From Streptomyces macrolidinus (GTDB lineage: Bacteria; Actinomycetota; Actinomycetes; Streptomycetales; Streptomycetaceae), in assembly GCF_023887685.1 (NCBI RefSeq), contig NZ_JAMWMR010000012.1, forward strand, positions 62,001 to 126,000: a stretch of DNA of 64,000 nt, in the 5' to 3' direction. Made by a program: the position numbers and the translations under genes. Every line of letters starts with the position of its first letter. Within the stretch, counting starts at the first letter, position 1. The notes beneath the pieces are model-generated. The model had not been told where the DNA came from and did not search any database. It saw only the letters and a program-made list of their open reading frames with translations. Of this stretch, positions 18,505 to 27,900 are shown piece after piece.

Positions 18505-18963
18505 ATGAACGCTCCGACGACGACCAGCATGCTGCGCGCGCTGCCCGCCGAGCACCGCGAGCGGCTGATGCACACCGCCCGTGAAGTGTCCTTCCCGCAA
18601 GGAGCACGCCTGTTCGAGGAAGGGGGGCGCGCGGACCGCTTCTGGATCATCCGCACCGGCACGGTCGATCTCGACATGCATGTGCCCGGCCGTCGCGCCG
18701 CCGTCATCGAGACCCTCGGCCGCGATGAACTCGTCGGCTGGTCCTGGCTGTTCGCCCCGCACGCCTGGCACATGGGCGCCGAGGCGACGACGCCGGTACG
18801 AGCGTACGAGTTCGACGGGGCGGCGATCCGCTCGATGTGCGAGGACGACCCCGTCCTCGGCCTCGCGGTCGCCCAGTGGGTGGGCGGGATCGTCGCCCAC
18901 CGCCTGAACTCGGCCCGGACCCGGCTGCTGGACCTCTACGCCCCGTACGGCAGCGGGCGCTGA
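18505..18963 (+). CDS. Cyclic-nucleotide-binding-domain protein without DNA-binding domain
   Basis: 152 aa, a close paralogue of the protein at 2930, of identical length, with the same landmarks (LPAEHRERLM, RADRFWIIRTGTV, GRRAAVIETLGRDELVGWSW, ARTRLLDLYAPYGSGR). A single beta-roll plus a helix; no helix-turn-helix and no clear cAMP phosphate cassette. ATG at 18505 with AGGAGG five bases upstream. Followed by a CBS-BON gene, as at 2930-4111, so the pair is a duplicated module. Function unknown. Confidence 0.77.
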   Translation: MNAPTTTSMLRALPAEHRERLMHTAREVSFPQGARLFEEGGRADRFWIIRTGTVDLDMHVPGRRAAVIETLGRDELVGWSWLFAPHAWHMGAEATTPVRAYEFDGAAIRSMCEDDPVLGLAVAQWVGGIVAHRLNSARTRLLDLYAPYGSGR

Positions 18964-18978
18964 CGCGGAGGGCGGACG

Positions 18979-19030
18979 GTTGATTCGTAGGGCTGATTCG
19001 TACGGCTGATTCGTACGGCTGATCCGTACG
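18979..19030. repeat. Four tandem 13-bp repeats before CBS-BON gene
   Basis: Consensus GCTGATTCGTACG. Copies at 18979-18991, 18992-19004, 19005-19017 and 19018-19030; copies 2 and 3 are identical, 1 and 4 differ at two and one positions. The array fills nearly the whole gap between the upstream stop (18963) and the ribosome site of the gene at 19044. Confidence 0.88.
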
Positions 19031-19043
19031 GCGAGGAGATGTC

Positions 19044-19766
19044 ATGCACGGCGGTCCGCTCATCGTCAGCGACGTCATGACCCACACGGTCGCCGCCATC
19101 GGGCGCGGCGCGTCCTTCAAGGAGATCGTGCGGATGATGCAGGACTGGAAGGCCAGCGCCCTGCCCGTCCTGGAGGGCGAGGGCCGCGTCGTCGGTGTCG
19201 TGTCGGAGGCCGACCTGCTGCCCAAGGAGGGCGTCCGCGACGACGAGCCCGACCTGACCGGATCCGAGACGGCCGAATCCGGGACGGCCGAATCCGGGAC
19301 GGACAGCGGGAGCAGCAGCCCCTTCGCCCGGCTGCACGGCCACGCCCCGCTCGCCAAGGCCGACGCGGTGACGGCGGGCGATCTGATGACCGCCCCGGCG
19401 GTCACCGTCCGCGCCGACGCGACGCTCGCGCAGGCGGCACGGACCATGGCGCGCGCCCGGGTCAAGCGGCTGCCCGTCGTGGACGACGTGGGCATGCTGG
19501 AGGGCATCGTCAGCCGGGGCGATCTGCTGAAGGTGTTCCTGCGCGGCGACGAGGAGATCGCGGAGGAGGTCCGGCGGGTGCTGGGCTCCTGCTGCCCCGC
19601 GCCGCTCTCGGCCGTGAGCGTCGACGTGGAGGACGGCGTCGTGACGCTCGGCGGCCACCTCGGGGACACCTCCCTGGTGCCCGTGGTCGCGCGGCTGGCG
19701 CGCGCCGTGGAGGGCGTCGTGGACGTGGAGTTCGACCTCGCGGACGAGGCGGCCGGGACGGCGTAG
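19044..19766 (+). CDS. CBS-pair plus BON domain protein with repeated linker
   Basis: 240 aa. CBS1 (SDVMTHTVAAI), a linker with a repeated TAESG unit (about residues 75-95), CBS2 (GDLMTAPAVTV) and a BON domain (VSVDVEDGVVTLGGHL). The linker repeat comes from two identical 15-nt units (19268-19282 and 19283-19297) and is absent from the other CBS-BON paralogues. ATG at 19044 after GAGGAG. Downstream of the cyclic-nucleotide-domain gene in a probable two-gene unit. Confidence 0.85.
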   Translation: MHGGPLIVSDVMTHTVAAIGRGASFKEIVRMMQDWKASALPVLEGEGRVVGVVSEADLLPKEGVRDDEPDLTGSETAESGTAESGTDSGSSSPFARLHGHAPLAKADAVTAGDLMTAPAVTVRADATLAQAARTMARARVKRLPVVDDVGMLEGIVSRGDLLKVFLRGDEEIAEEVRRVLGSCCPAPLSAVSVDVEDGVVTLGGHLGDTSLVPVVARLARAVEGVVDVEFDLADEAAGTA

Positions 19767-19819
19767 CCGGGACCAGCCCCAGGTGGGAGCACCTGCGAGG
19801 AAGCACCGAGGTACCGTTG

Positions 19820-19833
19820 GGGCCGGTCGGCCC
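19820..19833. promoter_or_regulatory. Dos-type palindrome upstream of the response regulator gene
   Basis: GGGCCGGTCGGCCC matches all 12 defined positions. With its flanks (TTG before, TAG after) it lines up with the published DosR box frame TTSGGG-N8-CCCSAA except near the right end. It is 80 bp upstream of the regulator gene, consistent with autoregulation. Confidence 0.65.
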
Positions 19834-19913
19834 TAGTGCCTCCGGTCCTCGGCAGGTGATGATCGCGGCACGGGCGGTCCGCAGTCCGTCTCCACCGGAA
19901 ACGAGAGGTCCTC

Positions 19914-20600
19914 ATGGCCGAGGCACGCACCTTCACCGAGCAGAACCCGATTCGGGTGTTCCTGCTGGACGACCATGAGGTCGTACGACGCGGCCTGGCC
20001 GATCTGCTCGACGCCGAACCCGACATCCAGGTGGTGGGCGACGCCGACACGGTCGAGCACGCCCTCGCCCGCGGCCCGGCGGTGCGCCCGCACGTCGCCG
20101 TCCTCGACGTCCGTCTCCCGGACGGCGACGGCATCACCGTCTGCCGTGAGCTGCGCAGCCGGATGCCGGAGCTGGCCTGTCTGATGCTGACGTCGTTCGA
20201 CGACGAGGACGCGCTGCTGGACGCGATCATGGCCGGCGCCTCGGGGTACGTACTCAAGCAGATCAGGGGCTCCGACCTGCTCTCGGCCGTGCGCACCGTC
20301 GCCTCCGGGCAGTCCATGCTCGACCCCGCGACGACCGCCCGGCTGATGCGCTCGCTGCGCGCGGACACCACCGAGCAGCCGGCGATGGCGCCCGAACTGG
20401 CCAGCCTGTCCCCGCGCGAGCGGGACATCCTGGCGCTGATCGGGGACGGGCTCACCAACCGGGAGATCGGCAAGAAGCTCTACCTGTCGGAGAAGACCGT
20501 CAAGAACCACATCTCCCGGCTGCTCGCCAAGCTCGGCGTCCAGCGCCGGGTACAGGCCGCGGTCCTCGCCTCCCAGCTCGAACCGCCGGTGTCCGGGTGA
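19914..20600 (+). CDS. NarL/LuxR-family response regulator, DosR/OsdR-like
   Basis: 228 aa. Receiver domain 13-135 with acidic pocket Asp19-Asp20, phospho-acceptor Asp65 (AVLDVRLPDGDG), Thr93 and Lys115. LuxR-type HTH at about 163-220 (LSPRERDILALIGDGLTNREIG). The content around it, the sensor kinase nearby and an operator-like palindrome in its own promoter make it the likely master regulator of this island, equivalent to mycobacterial DosR and S. coelicolor OsdR. ATG at 19914 with GAGAGG upstream. The cognate kinase gene lies 1.1 kb downstream on the other strand. Confidence 0.88.
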   Translation: MAEARTFTEQNPIRVFLLDDHEVVRRGLADLLDAEPDIQVVGDADTVEHALARGPAVRPHVAVLDVRLPDGDGITVCRELRSRMPELACLMLTSFDDEDALLDAIMAGASGYVLKQIRGSDLLSAVRTVASGQSMLDPATTARLMRSLRADTTEQPAMAPELASLSPRERDILALIGDGLTNREIGKKLYLSEKTVKNHISRLLAKLGVQRRVQAAVLASQLEPPVSG

Positions 20601-20613
20601 CCCAGGCCCCTTA

Positions 20614-20650
20614 GGGTCATCAGGGTGCGGGCCTCTTGGGTCATCAGGGT
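20614..20650. repeat. Direct repeat in nitroreductase promoter region
   Basis: GGGTCATCAGGGT occurs exactly at 20614-20626 and 20638-20650, with 24-bp spacing, between the regulator stop and the nitroreductase remnant. It could be a binding site or chance slippage. Confidence 0.6.
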
Positions 20651-20758
20651 CCGCGAGAGGCCGCATGGCCCCTGCTCGTCCCCCCTCCCCGAACGCGACG
20701 CTGGAGTGGTCATCGACCAGCCTCGCGGATCCTCTGCGCGGGGCGGGGAGGAGCCCCG

Positions 20759-21777
20759 ATGAACTCGGCGCGTCTGGACGTCGCTGCCCTGGAGACCCTG
20801 GTCTCCGCCGCGGTCGCCGCGCCCAGCATCCACCCCACGCGGCCCTGGCGCTTCCGGCTCGACGCGGACACCGTGACGCTGGAGATACGCGCCGTGCCGG
20901 ACGGCGGGCCGCGCCCGTCCGACCCGGCGGGGCGCGCCCCGCACCTCGCGGCGGGCTGCGCGGTGCTCAACCTGCGGGTGGCGGTGGCGCACTTCGGCTG
21001 GGAGCCGGTCACGCGCCTGCTGCCCCGCCCCGAGGAACCCGATCTGCTGGCCACCGTACGGATCGTCGGCGGCAGCGGGGACGTCCCGGCCCCCGGCCTG
21101 TACGACGCCCTGTGGCGCAGGCACAGCAGCCGCTTCCCGTTCTCCGGAAGGCCTCTGCCCCGTGCCGTGCTCGGTGAACTCGCCGCCGCCGCCCGCGCCG
21201 AGGGAGCGCTGCTGAGCCGCCCCACGCCCGAGGAGACCGAGCGCCTGCTGGAGCCGGCCTCGGAGGCGGACCACCGTGTCTCGACGGACTCCGACCCGGC
21301 GGCGCGGAGCCGCACATACGCTCCGCAGCCGCCGGAGCCGCTCACGCCGCGCGGCTGCCGGGACCGCCTCCCCGGGCGGGGCCCGCCCACCGGCATCCGG
21401 CCGCGGTGACGGCCCGGCCCCTGCTCGCCGTGGTGACCACCGCGGGCGACGAGCGGATCGACTGGCTGCGGGCCGGGCAGGCGCTGCAGCGGGTCCTGCT
21501 GGTGGCCACGGCCCACGGCCTGCGGACCTCGCTGCTGGACCAGGCGCTGGACCGGCCCGGCCCGCGCGCTCGCCTCGGGCCCGGGTCGTGCGGGGCCGGT
21601 CACGCCCAGATGGTGCTCCGCCTCGGTTACGGCCCCGAGGGGCCCCCGTCACCGCGTCGCGCCGCGCAGGAAGCGGGCACCGGCCGGGGTCACCGTGCCG
21701 TCAGTCGTCCGCCGACGCCACCGGCACGCACCACACCAACTGCGTCCCGTTCCCCTCGCAACGTGCGCCCAGCGTGA
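20759..21777 (+). pseudogene. Acg-type nitroreductase, frameshifted and internally shortened
   Basis: The first frame (ATG 20759, GGGGAGGAG upstream) gives the N-terminal half of an Acg/Rv2032-type nitroreductase (PSIHPTRPWRFRLD, LYDALWRRHSSRFPFSGRPL) and stops at 21409. The C-terminal half (LLAVVTTAGDERIDWLRAGQALQRVLLVATAHGL; HAQMVLRLGYGPEG) continues in another frame from GTG 21406. Compared with intact relatives, some 30 residues between the halves are missing, and the C-terminus runs on past its usual end into the antisense of the kinase gene. Best read as a deletion plus frameshift. Two coupled half-proteins or a sequencing error cannot be excluded. Confidence 0.7.
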
Positions 21778-23437
21778 ACGTGCCGCCGAGGCCGAGGGCC
21801 CGCTCCTGAAGGTTCCGCAGCCCGCTGCGCGCGACGTTCTCCGGCACCCCGCAGCCGTCGTCGGCCACCGTGAGCCTCAACTCGCCGTCCGCGCACAGCA
21901 GATGGACGTCCACCGCGTGGGCGCCGGAGTGCCGGGCCGCGTTGCTCAGCGCCTCGCCGAGCACGGCGACCACATGGTCGGCCACATCGCCGGGGACATC
22001 GGTGTCCACCAGCCCCTCGATCCGCAGCGCGGGGCTGAAGCCCAGCGAACCGGCCGACGCCGTCACCGCCTGGGACACCCGCATCCGCAGCCCGGCCTCC
22101 TCCTTGGCGCCGCCGCCGCCGTGCGCGCGGAGCCCGAAGATGGTGGACCGGATGATCTTGATGGTCTCGTCGAGGTCGTCGACCGTCCGCGACAGCCGCT
22201 CCACGGCCTCGGGGTGGTCGACGAACCGCTGTGTGCTCTGCAGGGTCATACCGGCCGCGAAGAGCCGCTGGATCGCGAGGTCGTGCAGATCGCGGGCGAT
22301 GCGGTCACGGTCCTGCAAGAGCGCGATCTGCTCGGCGTCCCGGCGCCGCTCGGCCAGCTCCAGCGCCAGCGCGGCCTGCCCGGCGAACCCGAGCAGCGGG
22401 CCCGAGTCGGCGTCCGTGAACGGCGTACGGCTCTCCGCGCGCCCGAGCAGCAGCACCCCGATGGACTTGCCGCCCGCGCCCAGCGGCACCCCGACCACAG
22501 GTCCGAGCCCGGTCCACAGGGCCGAGCCCGGGTCGATCCGGGAATCCTGGCGTATGTCGGCGCTGATCACCGGCTCCGAGGTGCCGAGGACGGCCTCCAC
22601 GAAACCGTCCTGCCCGGACATCACGAAGCCGCGGCGGCGCTCCGCCCCGAGGCCGACCGCGAGCAGCGGCTGGAGCACGTCCTCGCCGGGCACCCGCTCG
22701 GCGATCATCCCGACGTCGGCGGACGCGATCTCCTGCGCCCGCTCCACGATCATCTCCAGCACGCCCGTGCTCGGCGCTCCCGACAGCAGGGCGCTGGTGA
22801 CCTGGGAACTCGCCCTCAGCCAGCGCTCGCGCAGCCGTGCCTCCTCGTAGAGCCGGGCGTTCTCGATGGCGACACCGGCCGCCACCGCGAGCGTGGAGAG
22901 CACCGACTCGTCCTCGGCGTCGAACTCCCCGGCGCTGCGCTTCTCGGTGAGGTAGAGGTTCCCGAAGACCTGGTCGCGCACCCGGATGGGCACGCCGAGG
23001 AAGGAGCGCATCGGCGGATGGTGGGCCGGGAAGCCGTACGAGGCGGGATGCTCCGAGAGCTCGGCGAGCCGCAGCGGCTCCGGGTGCCGGATCAGCTCCC
23101 CGAGGATGCCGTGCCCGCAGGGCAGTTCCCCGATCCGGGCGCGCTCGTCCTCGCTGATGCCGACGGTGAGGAACTCCGAGAGCATATGGTCGTCGCCGAT
23201 GACGCCCAGCGCGCCGTACTCCGCGTCCACGAGCACCACGGCCGCTTCGACGATGCTCCGCAGCACCTGCGGCAGATCCAGCTCCCGGCCGACCGACAGC
23301 ACGGCCTCCAGGAGGTTGTGCACCCGGTCCTGGGTGCCCCGCGCCGCGTCGATACGGGCCTGCAGCTCGTCGAGCAGCTCATCCAGCCGCAACTTGGGCA
23401 GGTGCTGCTCCGACGGCACGCGCCCTTCCCCGCTCAT
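21701..23437 (-). CDS. DosS-like sensor histidine kinase with two GAF domains
   Basis: 578 aa. GAF-A (about 50-200), GAF-B (about 215-365), HisKA_3 dimerisation region with DRIARDLHDLAIQRLF (His385), and HATPase (EALSNAARHSGAHAV, DDGCGVPE). Co-linear with mycobacterial DosS. GAF-A keeps the heme-ligand region: the HHPPM motif places His140 where DosS has His149, so heme-based O2, NO or CO sensing is likely. ATG at 23437 with GGAGG five bases upstream. Probably phosphorylates the regulator encoded at 19914. Its 3' end overlaps the nitroreductase remnant on the other strand. Confidence 0.9.
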   Translation of the reverse strand: MSGEGRVPSEQHLPKLRLDELLDELQARIDAARGTQDRVHNLLEAVLSVGRELDLPQVLRSIVEAAVVLVDAEYGALGVIGDDHMLSEFLTVGISEDERARIGELPCGHGILGELIRHPEPLRLAELSEHPASYGFPAHHPPMRSFLGVPIRVRDQVFGNLYLTEKRSAGEFDAEDESVLSTLAVAAGVAIENARLYEEARLRERWLRASSQVTSALLSGAPSTGVLEMIVERAQEIASADVGMIAERVPGEDVLQPLLAVGLGAERRRGFVMSGQDGFVEAVLGTSEPVISADIRQDSRIDPGSALWTGLGPVVGVPLGAGGKSIGVLLLGRAESRTPFTDADSGPLLGFAGQAALALELAERRRDAEQIALLQDRDRIARDLHDLAIQRLFAAGMTLQSTQRFVDHPEAVERLSRTVDDLDETIKIIRSTIFGLRAHGGGGAKEEAGLRMRVSQAVTASAGSLGFSPALRIEGLVDTDVPGDVADHVVAVLGEALSNAARHSGAHAVDVHLLCADGELRLTVADDGCGVPENVARSGLRNLQERALGLGGTFTLGARCEGNGTQLVWCVPVASADD

Positions 23438-23628
23438 CGCTTCCTCCGACCGACTTCACGCAGTCAAGGTGCGGATCGACGGCACCTTCTCAGGGCCTCA
23501 CGATACTGGGTGCCGCGCGCGACCGAGGACCCGCGCTCATCTGGACCGGCCGCTCGACCCCTCACCCCGGGTGCCACAGGTTCCTCCCGGTGCCCGCTCA
23601 TCGCGCCCCCTGTCCGGTTTGCCCCTAC

Positions 23629-23659
23629 TGTGCTGAGAAGACGACGCTCTGTGCTGAGA
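23629..23659. repeat. Direct repeat, two turns apart, upstream of permease gene
   Basis: TGTGCTGAGA at 23629-23638 and again at 23650-23659, a 21-bp spacing that places both on one helix face. Located in the 269-nt gap between the divergent kinase and permease genes, about 50-75 bp before the permease start. A possible regulator site. Confidence 0.45.
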
Positions 23660-23706
23660 CGACAGCGCTGTGGAGACGACCGACGGTCCGGACGCTGGAG
23701 GTGGTG

Positions 23707-24858
23707 GTGGCGGATGCGGCAGGTCCGGCCACCGGACCGAGGCGGCGGCGCCCGGCGCGCGGCACCCGGCCGTCCCCCTCCCCGCGCCGCCCCCGGCGCG
23801 CTCCCGCCTCGGGTGCGGCCGGGCACACGGTGGTCCCCTGGCTGCGCGTCGCCGCCGCCTACGCCTGGCGCCTGATCCTCGTCGGTGCCGTCGTCTACGG
23901 CGTCTTCACCATCCTCGGCCGCTTCCAGCTCATCGCGGTGGCCCTGTTCCTCGCGCTCATCATCGCCTCGGTGCTGCGCCCGCCCACCGATCTGCTGAGC
24001 CGGTGGACACCCCGTCCCCTCGCGGTGGCCGTCGCGCTGGTCGGCAGCCTGTTGCTGCTGCTCGGACTGCTCGCCCTCGTGGCCGAGGCGGTGGCCGGCG
24101 AGTGGGCCACCCTGTCCCGGGAGTTCCGCGGCGGCATCCGGCAGATCGAACACTGGCTGGAGCGCCCGCCGTTCCGGATCAGCCCCGGCAGGTTCTCCGA
24201 ACTCCAGCAGCAGATCGTCCACTATCTGTCCACGCACCGCACGAACCTCCTCAGCAGCGCGGTGAGCGGCCTCGGCCGGGTCGTCGAGGTGATCACCGGT
24301 ATCGCGCTCGCGCTCTTCGCGTCCGTCTTCTTCCTCCACTCGGGCGAACGGCTGTGGCGCTGGGCACGCGACCAACTGCCCCAGGACGCACGGCCGGTGT
24401 GGGACCGGGCGGGGCACGCGGCCTGGCGGACGTTCGCCGGGTACACCCGCGGCATCATCATCGTGGCCGCCTTCAACGCCGCCCTCGTGGGTATCGGCCT
24501 GCTCATCCTGCGGGTGCCGCTCGCCCTCCCGCTCACCCTGCTGGAGTTCTTCGCCACGTTCATCCCGCTCGTCGGCTCGCCCATCGCCCTCGGTGTGGCC
24601 ACCATCGTCGCCCTCGCCGGGCGCGGGCCCCTCACGGCCGGGGCGGTGCTGCTGCTGATCGTCGTCGTCGGTGAGATCGAGGGCCATGTCCTGCACCCCG
24701 TCGTGATGAGCTGGGCGGTCCGGCTGCACCCTCTCGTGGTCGGTGTCTCCGTGATCGCGGGCAGCATCGTCTCGGGCGTGATCGGCGCCATCGTCGCCGT
24801 GCCGCTCGTCTCGGTCGTCTGGGCCGTCGTCCAGGCCCTGCGCCGCACGCCCCCGTAG
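23707..24858 (+). CDS. AI-2E family transporter (permease)
   Basis: 383 aa integral membrane protein. A basic, Pro-rich N-terminus is followed by paired transmembrane helices (about 45-100), a soluble middle section, and further helices including the conserved stretch EFFATFIPLVGSPIALGVATIVAL. Members (PerM/TqsA type) export various small molecules or ions; the autoinducer name does not define the substrate here. Three consecutive GTG codons occur; I use the third (23707), five bases after GGAGG. Ends before a strong hairpin. Confidence 0.8.
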   Translation: MADAAGPATGPRRRRPARGTRPSPSPRRPRRAPASGAAGHTVVPWLRVAAAYAWRLILVGAVVYGVFTILGRFQLIAVALFLALIIASVLRPPTDLLSRWTPRPLAVAVALVGSLLLLLGLLALVAEAVAGEWATLSREFRGGIRQIEHWLERPPFRISPGRFSELQQQIVHYLSTHRTNLLSSAVSGLGRVVEVITGIALALFASVFFLHSGERLWRWARDQLPQDARPVWDRAGHAAWRTFAGYTRGIIIVAAFNAALVGIGLLILRVPLALPLTLLEFFATFIPLVGSPIALGVATIVALAGRGPLTAGAVLLLIVVVGEIEGHVLHPVVMSWAVRLHPLVVGVSVIAGSIVSGVIGAIVAVPLVSVVWAVVQALRRTPP

Positions 24859-24880
24859 CACCTGTCGCGGCATACGACAC

Positions 24881-24904
24881 GGGCCGGTCCCGAGGGACCG
24901 GCCC
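24881..24904. terminator. Bidirectional hairpin terminator
   Basis: A perfect 10-bp stem: GGGCCGGTCC (24881-24890) pairs with GGACCGGCCC (24895-24904) across a 4-nt loop. It lies in the 72-nt gap between the convergent permease and kelch-protein genes. Confidence 0.8.
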
Positions 24905-24930
24905 GCGCTGTGTTCAGTGGAACCGGGTCA

Positions 24931-27900
24931 CTACGCCTTCTTCAGCGTGAAGTCGCCGGTGACCGCGACCCCCTTCTTGATCTTCACCGTGGTGACGGTC
25001 GGCTGGTAGCCGTCCTTGGCCACGATCACGGTGAGCGGGTTGTTGCGGGTGTCCAGCCAGAGGGCGAAGGTGCCGTCCTTGGCGGTCCGCAGCGTGTAGC
25101 TGGTGGCCCAACTGTCGATCTGGACCGTCGCCCCGGCGAGCGGCGCGGTGCCGCCCTTGCCGTCGGCGCCCAGCACGGTCCCGGTGTACTTGCCCCAGGT
25201 GGCCGGCGGGTTGACGTGCATCGTGATGTTGATGTTGTCGTTCGCGTACGGGGTGTCGGTCTTGGCGGTCAGCGCGGCGGTGTAGGCACCGGGCTGGGTG
25301 ATCTCGGGAACCGAGGCGTCCAGCGTGACGGTGACCGTCGCGCTCGCGCCGGGCTGGACCGTCACCGACTCCTGGCTCGTGGAGAGCCAGGTGACGTCGG
25401 AGGAGTCGCCACCCTGCTCATAGCCGGGCAGCACCTCGACGGCGGAGATCGGCGGCGTGAAGCTGCCACCGGGGTTGCCGCCGACCTTGTAGAAGCCGCT
25501 GGCGCCACCCGTGCGGTAGACGCTGGTGTTGGCGTTCGGCAGGGCGGTCCAGCTTCCGGTGCCCGGGTCGAAGGCGTAGCCCTGGTTGGTGATGGCGGTG
25601 CTGTCGCTGGTCACACCGCTGGAGACCAGCAGCATGCCGTTGCCCACGCTGTACGCCGAGCCCCACAGGTCGGCGGGCAGGTCGGCGACGGGCGACCAGG
25701 CGTCGGTGCCCGGGTCGTAGACGTAGGAGTGCTTGGTCGAGGCGGTGCCGTTGTTGCCACCGGCGCAGTAGAGCTTGCCGTCGATGCCACCGCAGGACTG
25801 CCAGGAGATCGGCTCCGGGTAGGAGGCGATGTTCGACCAACTGTCGGAGGCCGGGTCGTAGACCGTGGCGTCCTTGGTGCCACAGCTACTGGTGCAGCCG
25901 CCGACGACGTACAGCTTGCCGCCGAGCACCGCGCTACCCGAACCGGCGTACGGCTTGGGCGAGGGCGCCTTGGTGGACCAACTGTTCGAAGCCGGGTCGT
26001 AGACCTCCAGCTTGGCGACGGGGTCACCGCCCGCACCCCAGCCGCCGACCACGTACAGCTTGCCGCCGATGAAGCCGTGGGCCGGGTTGCCCTCACGGGT
26101 TTCGGACGCGGAGGCCAGCTTGGTCCAGGCGCCGCCGTCGGGGTCGTAGGCGTACAGCGCGTTGGTGTCCGCACTGCCGGTGAAGCCGAAGCCGGAGTAG
26201 ACCTTGCCACCGAACACCGCGCCGATGTTGTCCTGCACCGCGCCCGGCAGGTTGGGCATCGGCTGCCAGGCGTCACCCGCGGCATCGGCAGCCGGAGCCG
26301 CGTTCGAGGTCTGGCCCTTGCCGAGGGCCAGCGGGGAGTAGTCGCCCTTGACCAGGTTGAGCGGAGCGCCGCCCTTGACCTGCTGCGTGAACCCGCCCGG
26401 CTGCTCTGTCAGAGTGAGGCTGGCAGGCGCCCCACCGGTGTTCTTCACCGTCAGGTCCTGGGTACCCTTCCCGCCCCAGCCGACCGTCTTGTCGACCGAG
26501 TTGGGGGTCACCGTCAGCTTGCCGGCCCTCAGGCTGAAGTCGGCCTTGCTGGTGCTGTCCGCCGCCACGTCCACCGTCTTGTCCACGTCGCCGTACTTCG
26601 ACTTGGCGGCGGTGAACTTGTGGCTACCCGTCTTGGACGTGAACATCCAGTAGAAGCTGCCACCGAGCGCCGGGTCGTCCGGGGTGGCCGCGGTGGTGGC
26701 CTTGTCCTGCGGGGAGTCGGTGTTGACGACGGTGGCGCCGACGACACCCTCACCGGTGTTGGCGTCCTTGACCGTACCGGCCACCAGACCGCCGTCGACT
26801 GCTTCGTAGGTCTTCTTGCCGACGAACACGTCGTCGAGCTGCCACCAGTAGCCGTAGCTGGCCGTGAAGTGGAACCGCAACTGCACGCTGGGCTTCCCGG
26901 CGTACTGGGTCAGCGGAACCTCGACGTGAGCCGGGCCGGCCAGGACGGTGGTGCGGTTCCAGACGTTGGTCCAGGTCGTACCGCCGTCGGTGCTGACGTC
27001 GATGTTGCCGGCCTGGTTGGAGAAGTTCTTGTAGTCGGTGTTGAAGGACAGCTCGGGGCTGTCATTATCACTCAGGTCGAAGACCGGGCTGATCAGCGAA
27101 CTGTCCTGCTTCTTGCCGCTGCCGTAGTGGTCGCTGTCGACGATGGCGAAGGTGCCCGAGCCGCCGGTCTTGTTGCCCCGCTTGTGCGGGTCGCCGAACT
27201 CCCAGCCGCCGGTGGTGCCGTCGGCGTTGACCACGCTCCAGCCTGCGGGGGCGTCGGTGGCGGAGTCGAAGTGCTCGGTCGGACCGGACCGCTTGATCTC
27301 GTAACCGGGTGCCTTGTCCGACGTGGGGTCCGCCTTGGCCGCGACGTTCACGGCCTGCGCCGCGTCACCCACGGCCACCTGCTTGGTGACGGGCTCGTAG
27401 CCGGGGTACACGGGGGCGAAGTTCAGGGTGTACTCGTCGCCCTCCGGCAGGTCGACGCTGTACTCGCCGGTGTACGGATCGGTGAAGATCGGGGCGCCGG
27501 GCACATTGCTGACGGTGATCTTCGTGTAGAGCGGCCAGCCATGGCCGGAGCCATCGGTCACCTTGCCGGTGACGGTCTGGTGGGGCACCGCGTCCAGCGC
27601 GAAGTCGGTCGTCGCGGTACCGTCCGCGTCGACGACGACGCCGCGGGCCTTCTTGGCCTTGTAGCCGTAGGCGTACGCGGCCATGTCATACGTACCGGGC
27701 GGGATCGTCAGGTTGTAGTGCCCCTGGGCGTCGGTGACCGCCCGGTAGGAGCCGGCCACGACGGAGGCGCCGGCGAGCGCCTTGCCCGAGCCGTCGGTGA
27801 CGGTGCCGGTGACCTCGCCGTGATTGCCGACGGCCTGTTTCGCCTCGGGGCCCGACGCGGTGGCGGCGGTGCCCTGAGGAGCTGCCGCGGCACCGGCCGC

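Noticed and set aside
21406..21777. Independent second gene downstream of the truncated nitroreductase
   Set aside because: It encodes only the C-terminal half of the same family and begins mid-domain; the GTG overlap is most simply a frameshift consequence.
1..24900. Recently acquired genomic island
   Set aside because: Gene content is island-like, but base composition and codon use look uniform with the rest. No integrase, tRNA edge or direct-repeat boundaries are visible.
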